NCBI GenBank assembly: GCA_002256705.1 | Contig: NQJI01000013.1 | Span: 1-18,395 of the forward strand | Source of the DNA: Methylococcaceae bacterium NSM2-1 | GTDB taxonomy: Bacteria > Pseudomonadota > Gammaproteobacteria > Methylococcales > Methylomonadaceae | Direction: 5' to 3' | DNA: 18,395 nucleotides | Part shown: piece by piece, positions 7,804-16,033 of the stretch | Layout: each line of letters opens with the position of its first letter | Position numbering within the stretch: the stretch's first letter is position 1 | Notes under the pieces: generated by a model | Seen by the model: the letters and a program-made list of their open reading frames with translations, nothing else | What the model was told of the DNA's origin: nothing | The model's database searches: none | Made by a program: the position numbers and the translations under genes

Positions 7804-8507
7804 AGCGCACTGTTCTGGTAACGGGAGCCAGTTCAGGGATAGGCCGTGCCATCGCCCAAAACTTGTTGCAACAGGGACACGCTGTCATTGGTGTATCTCG
7901 TGACTGCCGGAAGTTTATCCGGCAAATGGATAACTTCAGTTCAGCGCAACTGGATTTAAGTGACTTAAAGGAATTACCGCAAAAAATTCGTCAGTTGCAG
8001 CAAAAGTTCCCTGAAATCGATGCCGTGGTTTTTTCGGCGGGGATGGGCCGGTTCGGTTCAATGGAAGAGTTTTCTTATCCACAAATCGAAGCCTTAATGA
8101 CAATAAATTTTACTAGTCAGGTTTTTTTGACCAAGGCATTGCTACCGGCTTTAAAACGCAAAGCCAACAGTGATTTAATCTTTATCGGTTCCGAGGCGGC
8201 GTTGAAAGGCACTCGAAAAGGTGCAGTCTATTGTGCCAGCAAGTTTGCCCTGCGCGGATTTACCCAGGCGTTACGCGAAGAGTGTGGCAACAGTCATGTG
8301 CGGGTTTGTTTGATTAATCCCGGCATGGTAAAAACGCCATTTTTTGAACAACTGAATTTTGAGCCGGGTGACCACGAAAGCAATACTATCTTGCCGGAAG
8401 ATGTCGCTGACGCTGTATCATACGTGCTTGATTCCCGGACTCAGATAGTGATAGATGAAATCAATCTGAGTCCTTTAAACAAGGTTGTGAAATTTAAAAA
8501 GTTATAA
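7791..8507 (+). CDS. SDR family NAD(P)-dependent oxidoreductase
   Basis: A classical short-chain dehydrogenase/reductase of 238 residues. It shows the cofactor motif TGASSGIG (11-18), the SAG variant of the NAG motif (FSAGMG, 81-86), a structural Asn106, catalytic Ser134, and Y147-CAS-K151. NPGMVKTPFF after the active site is typical of this group. The basic residue in GVSRD after strand 2 suggests NADP rather than NAD (inference). The substrate cannot be told from sequence. The gene overlaps the SPL-like gene by 13 bases and probably depends on its promoter and translation; no separate ribosome binding site is evident. The pairing suggests that the oxidoreductase acts in the same pathway as the radical SAM enzyme. 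Confidence 0.88.
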   Translation: MHTIKRTVLVTGASSGIGRAIAQNLLQQGHAVIGVSRDCRKFIRQMDNFSSAQLDLSDLKELPQKIRQLQQKFPEIDAVVFSAGMGRFGSMEEFSYPQIEALMTINFTSQVFLTKALLPALKRKANSDLIFIGSEAALKGTRKGAVYCASKFALRGFTQALREECGNSHVRVCLINPGMVKTPFFEQLNFEPGDHESNTILPEDVADAVSYVLDSRTQIVIDEINLSPLNKVVKFKKL

Positions 8508-8577
8508 TTAAAGTAAAAAAGTGCAGGGTTCAATGTAAATGATACAAACAAGAGGCTCGGATAAATGATTGGAATCC

Positions 8578-8593
8578 GGAACGTTCGTGTTCC
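8578..8593 (+). terminator. Weak hairpin downstream of the SDR gene
   Basis: GGAAC (8578-8582) and GTTCC (8589-8593) form a 5-bp stem with a 6-base loop, 70 bases past the SDR stop, followed by TGTTTCTT. It is short and its T-tract is broken, so it is only a candidate end for the SPL-SDR transcript. Confidence 0.25.
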
Positions 8594-8679
8594 TGTTTCT
8601 TATGCTTGTTCATATTCAAAATACTCACACAAATTAAGCGAGATTACACTTTTTTAGGCATTTACACAAAACTTAAGAC

Positions 8680-9586
8680 TCAAAGACGCTTTAGATTGAA
8701 AGCCGTCCACTCACCTTGCAAAACGTCCAAACCACGTAGCATAAAACGACGAAAGCCCATGACTTCTTTGATAATACCAAACACGGGTTCTACGGTAGAT
8801 TTGCGTTGGGCATAGAATTTTTTTACCGGCCTCGGTCTTCATGCGGTGTGCCATCGCATCCGCTGAATCAGCGTCTTTCGGCACTTCGGGTGCTTGGGCA
8901 AAACGCTCTTCCAGTATTGGGTTGTGATGTTGGCGACCATTGGGCATATAAGGTTCAATGTCCGCCCTCTCGAATTGTTGGGTGTTATCTTTGCTGAAAT
9001 AGCCACTATCGGCTGCTGCTTTTGTTATGTTGCCGAGAGCATCCGGCAAGCCCGAAAGCGCGGCTAATGCCAGGGCAACTTCATGTTTGTCATTAGGGTT
9101 CTGCTAACATGTTAGCCTGCAATCAGCATCGTAGTGATGTCCACTGAGGCCTGTGCGTCGTAAGCCTGCTCAAAGCCTGTCCTGAGCTTCGCCGAAGCGC
9201 CACTCGGGTTGGCATGATGCGTGAATCACCGTCAGTAAAGTTAGCTTGATCTCTTCGGCTTCGCTCAGGACAGGTTTGGTGCCATCCATGCTGATGTCAC
9301 CCAGCTTTAGTAGCCCCATGCCATAAGCTATGAGTAGCTGCTTCACAAACAAGTTGGATAACTCTTCCAGAAAACGCTTGCAGAAGGTGTTGATGTTGTC
9401 AGGTCTGGATGCGTATATGTGTTCGACATAAAATGCAGGATTCCATTTCTGTCGAGTTTTCATAATGCGCTGAATTGCTGCCGAACTCTTGTTTGGAAAA
9501 ACCTTCCCTGATCTTTTTGGCTGGCTGGTTGACCAGATGGCTGAGATTCCCTTACCGCGAAAAGCTCGCAGGCGAGTTGTACGCAA
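8680..9586 (-). pseudogene. Decayed IS1182-like DDE transposase
   Basis: Pieces of one transposase appear in order but in different minus-strand frames. They are INTFCKRFLEELSNLFVKQLL with MGLLKLGDISMDGTK (about 9275-9385), LTDGDSRIMP (about 9210-9235), GFEQAYDAQASVD (about 9135-9175), and HEVALALAALSGLPDALG to ADSGYFSKDN, GRQHHNPILEERFAQ and MAHRMKTEAGKK (8825-9100). The last is AQRKSTVEPVFGIIKEVMGF to GEWTAFNLKRL (8680-8820). DGTK, ADSGY and VEPVFG carry the three acidic catalytic residues expected of DDE transposases. The gene is dead: an A7 run (T7 on +, 8818-8824) shifts the frame between AGKK and the VEPVFG part, a stop falls after LIAG near 9110, and the middle is replaced by an inverted repeat (9176-9274). 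The N-terminal part above about 9430 is not recognisable and IS ends were not found. The family name is by recall. Confidence 0.72.
9176..9274. repeat. Inverted-repeat element inside the transposase remnant
   Basis: CCTGTCCTGAG begins the left arm (9176-9197) and CTCAGGACAGG ends the right arm (9253-9274). The arms pair over 22 positions apart from four central bases (CTTCGCC versus GAAGCC-type centre). The 55 bases between still encode LTDGDSRIMP of the transposase. The arms appear to be two oppositely oriented copies of a short dispersed repeat (cctgtcctgagc...cgaag) that replaced the internal transposase region after MDGTK. The element at 17777-17839 shares the CCTGAGC-TT-x-x-x-GAAG pattern. 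Confidence 0.65.
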
Positions 9587-9702
9587 TCTGTAGAAATTAG
9601 AAGATGCCCCGTCTTAAGTGGGAAGACATTTTCAACACAGACAAAGATCGTGTTGTTTCAAGTTTTGCAAATGGACATCGGACATTTTAAGCTAGATACT
9701 TT

Positions 9703-11469
9703 GTGAAATCTAACAGTAGAACGTTGATGCAGTATTTAATGCAGTTAATCCCGGTAACCGCAAGAGTTGCGCTATTGATAGTAGCACTGTATTTAATTGC
9801 GCCGATTGCTACTGCGGAAATTTCTGTTGCCGGGCTTGACGGAAAAGCTAAAGACAATGTCCGGCTCATGCTGTCGCTGGAAAAGGAAAAATGCGATGCA
9901 CCGGAATGGAAAATACGCGGCATGTTTGAAAAAGCGGATCAGGAAATTGATCAGGGCTTGCGGGCGTTAGGTTATTACCATGCCGTTATCAACAAATCAT
10001 TGGCTTTCGGCAAGACATGCTGGAAAGCCGGTTTTGATATTAACCCGGGGCCACGGGTTTTCATCAATGACATCAGTATTACCTTTAACGGCGCTGCGCA
10101 CGATGACCCGGAGTTTCAAAAATTGCGAGACAAACTGCTTAAAATGACAGGCAGCCCGCTTGATCATGGTCAATACGAAAAGATGAAAAGCCGGATTGAA
10201 TCATTGGCGCTGGAGCGGGGTTATTTGCAAGGGACATTTACAGAAAAAAAACTGCTGATTGATAAACAACTCAATCAAGCGCACATCAAGTTAGTGTTTG
10301 CTGCCGGAAAGCGCATGGTTTTTGGCAAGGTTGTCGTTGAACAGGATATTTTGAATCCTGAATTTGTAGAAAAATACATTTCGATAAAAAGCGGAGAATT
10401 TTATAGCAGCGAACAAATGGCCAAAACTCATAACGATCTTTCGAAAAGCGGTTATTTCGAGATTGTGGACATACACCCCGATACTGAAAATGTTGACCAA
10501 AAGGTGCCTGTCACGATTAAACTGCAACCCAGAAATAAGCATCATTATGCCTTTGGCGTAGGCTTTGATACCGACATAGGTCCGCTGGTAAGTGCGGCTT
10601 ATGACAACCGGCGCTTGAATCGGCGAGGTCATTTTCTTACTTCAGAGCTTGATTTATCGCCGGTATTATCGACTGCCAGCATAGAATACAACGTGCCTTT
10701 GAACAATCCGATCAGCGACTCTTTCAGCTTCGGCGGCGGACTCAAACGCGAAGATACCGACAGTTTCGATACCGTCTCGGCGAAGCTTTCCGGGCGTTTA
10801 AAACACGCCCTGGAAAGCGGCTGGAAACAGACGCTTTTTCTCGATCTTGACTATGAAGACTTCACTATAGGATCAACACGCACGAAGACGCTATTGCTGG
10901 TGCCGGGTGGCAGCTGGTTGAAGTCTGTCTCCAATGACCCGTTGCGCCCCACCAGAGGCTATCGGGTAAAATTTGATGTCAGCGGCAGTTACAAAAATCC
11001 CTTGTCTGATGTCAGTTTTCTTCAAGGCACAATGTCTGCTGTCTGGATGCACCCGTTACCCTGGAACAGTAAATTTATAGGACGAACCGATTTAGGCGCA
11101 ATGCTGGTCGACCAGTTTGATAAGCTGCCGACATCCTATCGCTTTTATGCGGGCGGCATCAACAGCATTCGTGGTTATGATTACAAGGAATTGGGGCCCA
11201 AGGATAGCGAGGGAAATGTCATAGGCGGCAAGTTTTTAACAGTGCTCAGCCTGGAATACGAAAAAGCTGTTTTTGATGACTGGGGCGTTGCAGCATTTAT
11301 TGACAGTGGTAACGCTTATAATCCCGACAATCTTCTTTTAAAAACCGGTGCAGGTTTAGGCGTACGCTGGTATTCGCCATTTGGCCCGGTCCGGATTGAT
11401 TTTGCAATGCCCTTGAATGAGTCAAATTCTTCATTCCAGATCCATTTTGCCGCAGGCGCAAGACTATGA
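9703..11469 (+). CDS. tamA: Translocation and assembly module protein TamA (Omp85 family)
   Basis: An outer-membrane Omp85 protein of up to 588 residues. With the inner-membrane-anchored TamB it forms a trans-periplasmic module for inserting certain outer-membrane proteins and for lipid transport. The N-terminal signal peptide (VALLIVALYLIAPIATA) is followed by three POTRA-like segments up to about residue 275 (ALGYYHAVINKSL; FINDISITFNG; KMVFGKVVVEQ with LSKSGYFEIVDIHP). A C-terminal beta-barrel follows, with the conserved Omp85 loop FYAGGINSIRGYDYKELGP (Arg490-Gly-Tyr) and a final aromatic strand. The first possible start is GTG at 9703; the ATG codons at 9727 and 9739 give a more usual signal peptide length and are equally likely. 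Its TGA overlaps the tamB ATG (ATGA at 11466-11469), implying translational coupling. Confidence 0.93.
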   Translation: MKSNSRTLMQYLMQLIPVTARVALLIVALYLIAPIATAEISVAGLDGKAKDNVRLMLSLEKEKCDAPEWKIRGMFEKADQEIDQGLRALGYYHAVINKSLAFGKTCWKAGFDINPGPRVFINDISITFNGAAHDDPEFQKLRDKLLKMTGSPLDHGQYEKMKSRIESLALERGYLQGTFTEKKLLIDKQLNQAHIKLVFAAGKRMVFGKVVVEQDILNPEFVEKYISIKSGEFYSSEQMAKTHNDLSKSGYFEIVDIHPDTENVDQKVPVTIKLQPRNKHHYAFGVGFDTDIGPLVSAAYDNRRLNRRGHFLTSELDLSPVLSTASIEYNVPLNNPISDSFSFGGGLKREDTDSFDTVSAKLSGRLKHALESGWKQTLFLDLDYEDFTIGSTRTKTLLLVPGGSWLKSVSNDPLRPTRGYRVKFDVSGSYKNPLSDVSFLQGTMSAVWMHPLPWNSKFIGRTDLGAMLVDQFDKLPTSYRFYAGGINSIRGYDYKELGPKDSEGNVIGGKFLTVLSLEYEKAVFDDWGVAAFIDSGNAYNPDNLLLKTGAGLGVRWYSPFGPVRIDFAMPLNESNSSFQIHFAAGARL

Positions 11470-13160
11470 AGAAACGCATGGCTCTGCTGATAATCATGAT
11501 GATAGTGCTGATTATTCCTGCTGGATTATTCGGATTGATCAGCAGTGAAGCGGGCAGCCACTGGCTTCTGCGCATGGTTTTCTTAAGCTTACCGGCAAAG
11601 GTTTCAGTGGCTAAAATGGAAGGCAGGCTGCTTGATCGCATTTCACTGACAACATTTCATTATCAGAGTGATACTGAAACGATAGCTATTGATAAATTTG
11701 CTTTTGTCTGGCAGCCTTACGGACTGCTCTCAGGCACTTTAAAAATTGCTGACGTGGTAGTCAATGGTTTAAATATTAGTGTGACTGATGCAAAAGAGTC
11801 GCAAGAAAAGAGCAATTTTGATCTGACTGCCGAACTGAAGTTGCCTGTGCAGATTGTTATTGAAAACTTTCTGCTGACGGATATGCAGTTCCATAAAGGT
11901 GATTTTGTCCAAAAGCTTGAAAAACTGCAAATAGCGCTAGCTACTGAAGGCGATCAAATTAAGATCAAAGCCCTGAATGTTAATGCTCAACCCATCGCCG
12001 CAACCGCACAAGGACAGATGACCTTGGGCAAAGGTTTTCCTTTTAATCTTAAGCTGGATTGGAAGGTCAATACCGAGCAAAAAGGATTATGGCAAGGTTC
12101 AACAACGATCGCAGGAGACATCAATAAATTAACTTTCGATAACCAGTTATCTTCCCCTTTCAAAGTGGTTTTGAAAGGCAATCTGGATGATTTGCAGACA
12201 AAGCCACGCATAAACACGCGCGCCGATTGGAGTAAAGTTGTGTGGCCGATTACCGGCGCTCCGCCCCTGTTAAAAAGTGAACAGGGCACTGTTGAACTGT
12301 CCGGTTTGCTTAGCGATTACAAGGTCACACTGAACGGACAGTTAACCCAGCAGTATCTGCCCGAGGCCAGCCTGTCTTTTAACGGTAAAGGCAGTCAAAA
12401 TGCCCTGGCCATTGAAAAACTGGAGATTAAATCAAAGACCGGATTTTTCCAGATCAACGGGAATCTATCCTGGCAGGATTTACCCGCTTTTGATTTGACC
12501 GCAACAGGGCAGAATTTTAATCCGGCAATACTGCTTCCCGAGATGCCCGGCAACCTCAATTTTAGCAGCCACGTAAAAGGTAAACTGGATGCAAAAGCGC
12601 TGCAAATTGACGCTGAAATTAACAGGCTGTCTGGCCAATTAAGGGGTAAGCCGGTTAGCGCCAATGGCAAACTGGTTTTAAACGGTGATCAGCTCAAGGT
12701 TGATGCACTGCGTATCAACTCGGGTGCCAATAAAATTGCAGTTAACGGCACCATGGGACAAGAGCAGGCTGTTCTTGAGGTGTCTATTGATGCCCCGGCT
12801 TTGGATGAACTGTGGCCAACGCTGGGCGGCAGTCTCCTAGGTGAAGGGTTTATGCAGGGGACATGGAAAAACCCGGCAGTGAAATTCCAGGCCAAGGGTA
12901 AGCAATTGCGTTTCGCCGAACATAGGGCCGGGCAGTTAGCCATAAACATCGATTATTCTCCGGATACAAAAAAGACCTCAAGGATACTATTCTCAGCAAG
13001 CGCTATCCAAAGCAATGGGGTGCAAATTGATTCTGTGCGGATTGATGGCCTGGGTACACTTGAACAGCACAATTTTAAAGCCGATATCATTTCCGACGAC
13101 GGGAATTTATCGACAGCATTAACAGGCAATCTAAAGGGATTTGGGTCTTTGGCAGCTTGA
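11466..13160 (+). CDS. tamB: TamB, N-terminal part (frameshifted)
   Basis: The first 564 residues of TamB. It begins with a signal-anchor (ALLIIMMIVLIIPAGLFGL), followed by SEAGSHWLLRMV and KVSVAKMEGRLLDRISL, the standard TamB opening. Repeated beta-strand segments of the long hydrophobic groove follow (GQMTLGKGFPFNLKLDW, LSGLLSDYKVTLNGQL, GNLSWQDLPAFDLTATGQN). The frame runs out at 13158-13160 after LTGNLKGFGSLAA. The expected continuation, DLGLWQLERNLAVS, is read in another frame starting beside it. The break lies in CTAAAGGGATTTGGG; one G fewer (AAGGATTTGG) restores L-K-D-L-G-L-W-Q. So tamB is split by a one-base insertion, or an equivalent two-base loss. Whether this is real or a sequencing error cannot be told. 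Without repair the product lacks the DUF490 domain. Confidence 0.92.
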   Translation: MKKRMALLIIMMIVLIIPAGLFGLISSEAGSHWLLRMVFLSLPAKVSVAKMEGRLLDRISLTTFHYQSDTETIAIDKFAFVWQPYGLLSGTLKIADVVVNGLNISVTDAKESQEKSNFDLTAELKLPVQIVIENFLLTDMQFHKGDFVQKLEKLQIALATEGDQIKIKALNVNAQPIAATAQGQMTLGKGFPFNLKLDWKVNTEQKGLWQGSTTIAGDINKLTFDNQLSSPFKVVLKGNLDDLQTKPRINTRADWSKVVWPITGAPPLLKSEQGTVELSGLLSDYKVTLNGQLTQQYLPEASLSFNGKGSQNALAIEKLEIKSKTGFFQINGNLSWQDLPAFDLTATGQNFNPAILLPEMPGNLNFSSHVKGKLDAKALQIDAEINRLSGQLRGKPVSANGKLVLNGDQLKVDALRINSGANKIAVNGTMGQEQAVLEVSIDAPALDELWPTLGGSLLGEGFMQGTWKNPAVKFQAKGKQLRFAEHRAGQLAINIDYSPDTKKTSRILFSASAIQSNGVQIDSVRIDGLGTLEQHNFKADIISDDGNLSTALTGNLKGFGSLAA

Positions 13161-15423
13161 AAGGAATCTGGCTGTCAGCCTGATTCAAAGCCCCACCGGT
13201 ATTGATGTGACTTTGAACGAAGCCTGTCTGGTTCAAAAAACCGCCTCAATTTGTACGCACGGACGTTATTTTGCTAGCGGTGATCTTAACTTTGCCCTAA
13301 AGGCGTCGGCAGTACCCACAAAACTGATGAAGGCCTATTTGCCTGAGCAAATTCAGCTAAATGGCACACTCAATACCAATACGGAAATACAAAAACAAAA
13401 GGGTTTATTTACTGGTCGTTATCAACTTGAACTGTCACCGGCAACACTTTTATTTAAGGGGAAGGAAGTCTTATTGGGCGCATCGTCCCTGTCAGGCAAA
13501 ATTAAAGGCGATACACTCTCGGCAGATATCGACCTGGCATTAGCCGGTCAGGATTATGTACGCGGCCAGTTGCAAATGGATGCCGGTAAAAGCCAGGCTA
13601 TCAGCGGCCAAATATCAGCCTCAGTGCGTGAATTTGCGATGCTGGAAGCGTTTGTTCCGCAGTTATCCGGCACTAAAGGCGCGTTAACAGCAGACTTAAA
13701 GGTGAAAGGAACAGCAAAAAAACCTGTTGTAATAGGACAAATAGACCTTGCGAAGGGCGCTGTCAATATTGCCGAGCAGGGGGTTGGTCTTCGTGACATT
13801 AATCTTCATGCTGTTGCCTCGGGTGGACAGATCAACCGCATTCAAATTAACGGTTCTGTGTTGCCTGCGATGCTCAAACCTGCGAACGCACCTGATCAGA
13901 TTCAGCTAAAAGGTTTGGTTAACATCAATGCAGACCTGCAACAACAAGAGGATTTGCTGACCGGACATTATAGAATCGACGCTCCGCCAATGATTGTTTT
14001 GTTACAGACCAGTGCAGCGCCAACAAAAATCCCTTTGGGCGCATCGTCACTGTCGGGCAGTATTAAAGGGGATCATGTTTCAGCAAATATTGATTTTAGA
14101 CTGGCCAGCCGGGATTATTTGCGCGCCCAATTGGAAATGAACACCAGCAAACCGCAAACCCTATCTGGTCAGATAACTGCATCAGTTCATGAATTTGCAT
14201 TGCTGAATCCTCTTGTACCTCAATTATCTGATATTAAAGGACATCTGGACGCAGACCTGGACTTGCATGGTACCCTTGAAAAGCCGGTTGCCAGCGGGGC
14301 AATCCGCATGTCAGGCGGTGCTGTCGACGTTAATGAGCTGGGTCTTGCCCTTCGTGAAATAAAGCTTCAGGCATTGGCTTCAGGCGACAGCGCGGAGCGC
14401 ATTCAGATTACAGGTTCAGCAAAATCGGGCGAAGGAGCTGTATATATTGATGGTTTTGCAAGCTTGCAGGCGCAAGCCGGCTGGCCTGTTGAATTAATGC
14501 TGAAAGGTGAAAATTTTGAAGTCGCCAAAATGCCGGAAGCACAAATAGCGATTTCGCCAGACCTAAAATTAGTGTTTGCTGAAAAAAAAGGCAAAGTGAT
14601 CGGTACATTAAAAGTGCCAAAGGCGATAATGACGCTAAAGGAACTTCCTGAAAATGCCGTAAAAGTCAGCCCGGATGAAATCATAATCGGGCAAGAAAAG
14701 GTTGAGGGAAATGCGCCTGCCGCTCCCGGTATCGATGCGAATATAGACGTCGAACTTGGCAAGCAAGTCAGTTTTTCAGGACAAGGGCTGGCAACTAACC
14801 TGACTGGTAAGTTAAAAATCATCAAATCAGGTGAGAAAATAGCCATGCACGGCAATGTCGATATGATCAAGGCCCGATACAAAAGTTATGGTCAGGATTT
14901 GACTGTCCGCAAGGGACGTTTCCTGTTTAACGGTCCCGTTGATAATCCCTGGCTGGATGTAGAAGCCATACGCGTTTCAAAAAGCAAAAAGGTCACCGCA
15001 ATTCTTGGCCTGACTGGCCCACTGCAAAAGCCGGAGACCCGTATATCTTCAGAACCTGCACTACCGGAAACGGAAGCGCTTGCTTACCTGATTACCGGTA
15101 AACCATTAAATCAGGTGAGCAAGTCGGAAGGCAATATGCTTGCCAGTGCAGCCCTGTCTTACGGCGGAGGAAAGGCAGCCTGGTTTACCGAAAAACTGGG
15201 AATAGATGAATTTGAAGTTCAGGAGGGGGAAACGCTCCAGGATACATTGGTTTCTGTGGGTCAATACCTGACTCCCGATTTCTATGTAGGAACCAAAGTG
15301 GGCTTGTTTAATAAACAGGCTGCAATGGTTTTAAAACATAAAATCACCGATGCCATAAATGTTGAAACAGAGGCCGGCACGTCACAACGAGTAAAATTGA
15401 ATTATGAAATTGATACTGATTAA
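13141..15423 (+). CDS. tamB: TamB, C-terminal part with DUF490 domain (frameshifted)
   Basis: This frame continues TamB from DLGLWQLERN to the natural stop, about 760 residues; the nominal TTG at 13141 is not a convincing start and has no ribosome binding site. The C-terminus is the diagnostic TamB/DUF490 region: GKLKIIKSGEKIAMHGNVD, RKGRFLFNGPVDNPWLDVEAI, TGPLQKPETRISSEPALP, EALAYLITGKPL, AALSYGGGKAAWFTEKLGID and VGQYLTPDFYVGTKVGLF. This part contacts TamA. Residues about 57-240 and 241-427 are two related copies (LGASSLSGKIKGD / LGASSLSGSIKGD; SGQISASVREFA / SGQITASVHEFA), described under findings. Together the two parts give a TamB of roughly 1,320 residues, somewhat longer than the E. coli protein. 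No terminator is obvious after the stop. Confidence 0.92.
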   Translation: MGLWQLERNLAVSLIQSPTGIDVTLNEACLVQKTASICTHGRYFASGDLNFALKASAVPTKLMKAYLPEQIQLNGTLNTNTEIQKQKGLFTGRYQLELSPATLLFKGKEVLLGASSLSGKIKGDTLSADIDLALAGQDYVRGQLQMDAGKSQAISGQISASVREFAMLEAFVPQLSGTKGALTADLKVKGTAKKPVVIGQIDLAKGAVNIAEQGVGLRDINLHAVASGGQINRIQINGSVLPAMLKPANAPDQIQLKGLVNINADLQQQEDLLTGHYRIDAPPMIVLLQTSAAPTKIPLGASSLSGSIKGDHVSANIDFRLASRDYLRAQLEMNTSKPQTLSGQITASVHEFALLNPLVPQLSDIKGHLDADLDLHGTLEKPVASGAIRMSGGAVDVNELGLALREIKLQALASGDSAERIQITGSAKSGEGAVYIDGFASLQAQAGWPVELMLKGENFEVAKMPEAQIAISPDLKLVFAEKKGKVIGTLKVPKAIMTLKELPENAVKVSPDEIIIGQEKVEGNAPAAPGIDANIDVELGKQVSFSGQGLATNLTGKLKIIKSGEKIAMHGNVDMIKARYKSYGQDLTVRKGRFLFNGPVDNPWLDVEAIRVSKSKKVTAILGLTGPLQKPETRISSEPALPETEALAYLITGKPLNQVSKSEGNMLASAALSYGGGKAAWFTEKLGIDEFEVQEGETLQDTLVSVGQYLTPDFYVGTKVGLFNKQAAMVLKHKITDAINVETEAGTSQRVKLNYEIDTD
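13312..14421 (+). repeat. Internal tandem duplication within tamB
   Basis: Unit 1 (about 13312-13860) and unit 2 (about 13861-14421) encode the same series of segments. Matching landmarks lie 549-561 bases apart: ATTCAGCTAAA-type at 13351 and 13900, TTGGGCGCATCGTC at 13474 and 14035, and CTTCGTGA at 13789 and 14350. Several stretches are still close at the DNA level, so the duplication is more recent than the usual TamB repeats. The spacing change from 549 to 561 shows an in-frame insertion of four codons in unit 2. Confidence 0.8.
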
Positions 15424-15612
15424 GATAAAACGGCGGGCAGGAAAGCACTACCTATCTGGCATTTAATCTTATAAGCTATATTATTAGTTGGTGATAGCAC
15501 AATTATGTGCCCGCTATTTGATGAAGCGTCGCTGGAATGGGAAATGCCTTGAACATTGTTGAACGCAGGGGAAGCATTCCATGACCCAACAAACGCGATC
15601 TAAGAATTCTCC
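15424..15612. other. Non-coding stretch after tamB
   Basis: No gene is seen here. It holds a short dyad, GCACA (15497-15501) with TGTGC (15506-15510), and a 7-bp inverted repeat, TGGAATG (15533-15539) with CATTCCA (15575-15581). These may be remains of another small dispersed element. There is no clear terminator with a T-tract for tamB. Confidence 0.4.
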
Positions 15613-15867
15613 TCACATAATTTGAAGGACATTCTTACCAAGCTTAGGAACCCAATAAGTATCGATCCGACTTTTACCCTCTGGCGGTTCTTTCTCAGCA
15701 ATTGAAAACTTGATTCCAGATTGCTCCTTGAATAGCCTTGGCATAATGTTCGCCATCTGATAATAGGCATAAAGCCATGAATTTGCTGCGCTGGACAAAG
15801 ACAGGATTCGAAAATCTTCAAGCAAGTATTGAAAAATTTTCGGATTCCCCGAATTTTTGATTTCCAT
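15613..15867 (-). CDS. Doubtful small hypothetical protein
   Basis: An open frame of 84 codons beginning with MEIKNSGNPKIFQYLLEDF and ending KLGKNVLQIM. I do not recognise it. The composition is protein-like (mixed charged and hydrophobic residues, no low complexity), with no signal peptide or membrane helix. The ATG sits inside a palindrome, CATGCT-TG-AGCATG (15865-15878), and has no clear ribosome binding site. A second minus-strand frame overlaps it. It is opposite in direction to both neighbours (tamB and the BT1-like transporter). It could be a small gene, a fragment of a longer lost gene, or a chance frame. Confidence 0.28.
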   Translation of the reverse strand: MEIKNSGNPKIFQYLLEDFRILSLSSAANSWLYAYYQMANIMPRLFKEQSGIKFSIAEKEPPEGKSRIDTYWVPKLGKNVLQIM

Positions 15868-16033
15868 GCTTGAGCATGTTAATTTTTTATGAGAAAGACG
15901 TGGAGCTACCTAAGGGTCAGACTCGATCAATTCTTGATTCCATTATGATTCGATTACAGAACTTAATAAACCCTCCTAAAGTCGAAATGCGATATTATTA
16001 CCCGATAAACACATTGACCTATCAGGATAATCC

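Noticed and set aside
8606..8815. 69-codon plus-strand frame next to the transposase remnant
   Set aside because: It overlaps the antisense 3' end of the transposase remnant and has no protein-like features.
9604..9690. 28-codon plus frame MPRLKWEDIFNTDKDRVVSS... just before tamA
   Set aside because: It looks peptide-like but is very short, unrecognised and without a clear ribosome binding site; it could be a fragment of a lost gene, with too little evidence to call.
14403..14882. 159-codon minus-strand frame inside tamB
   Set aside because: It is antisense to a conserved part of TamB and is serine/proline-rich, as expected of a mirror frame.
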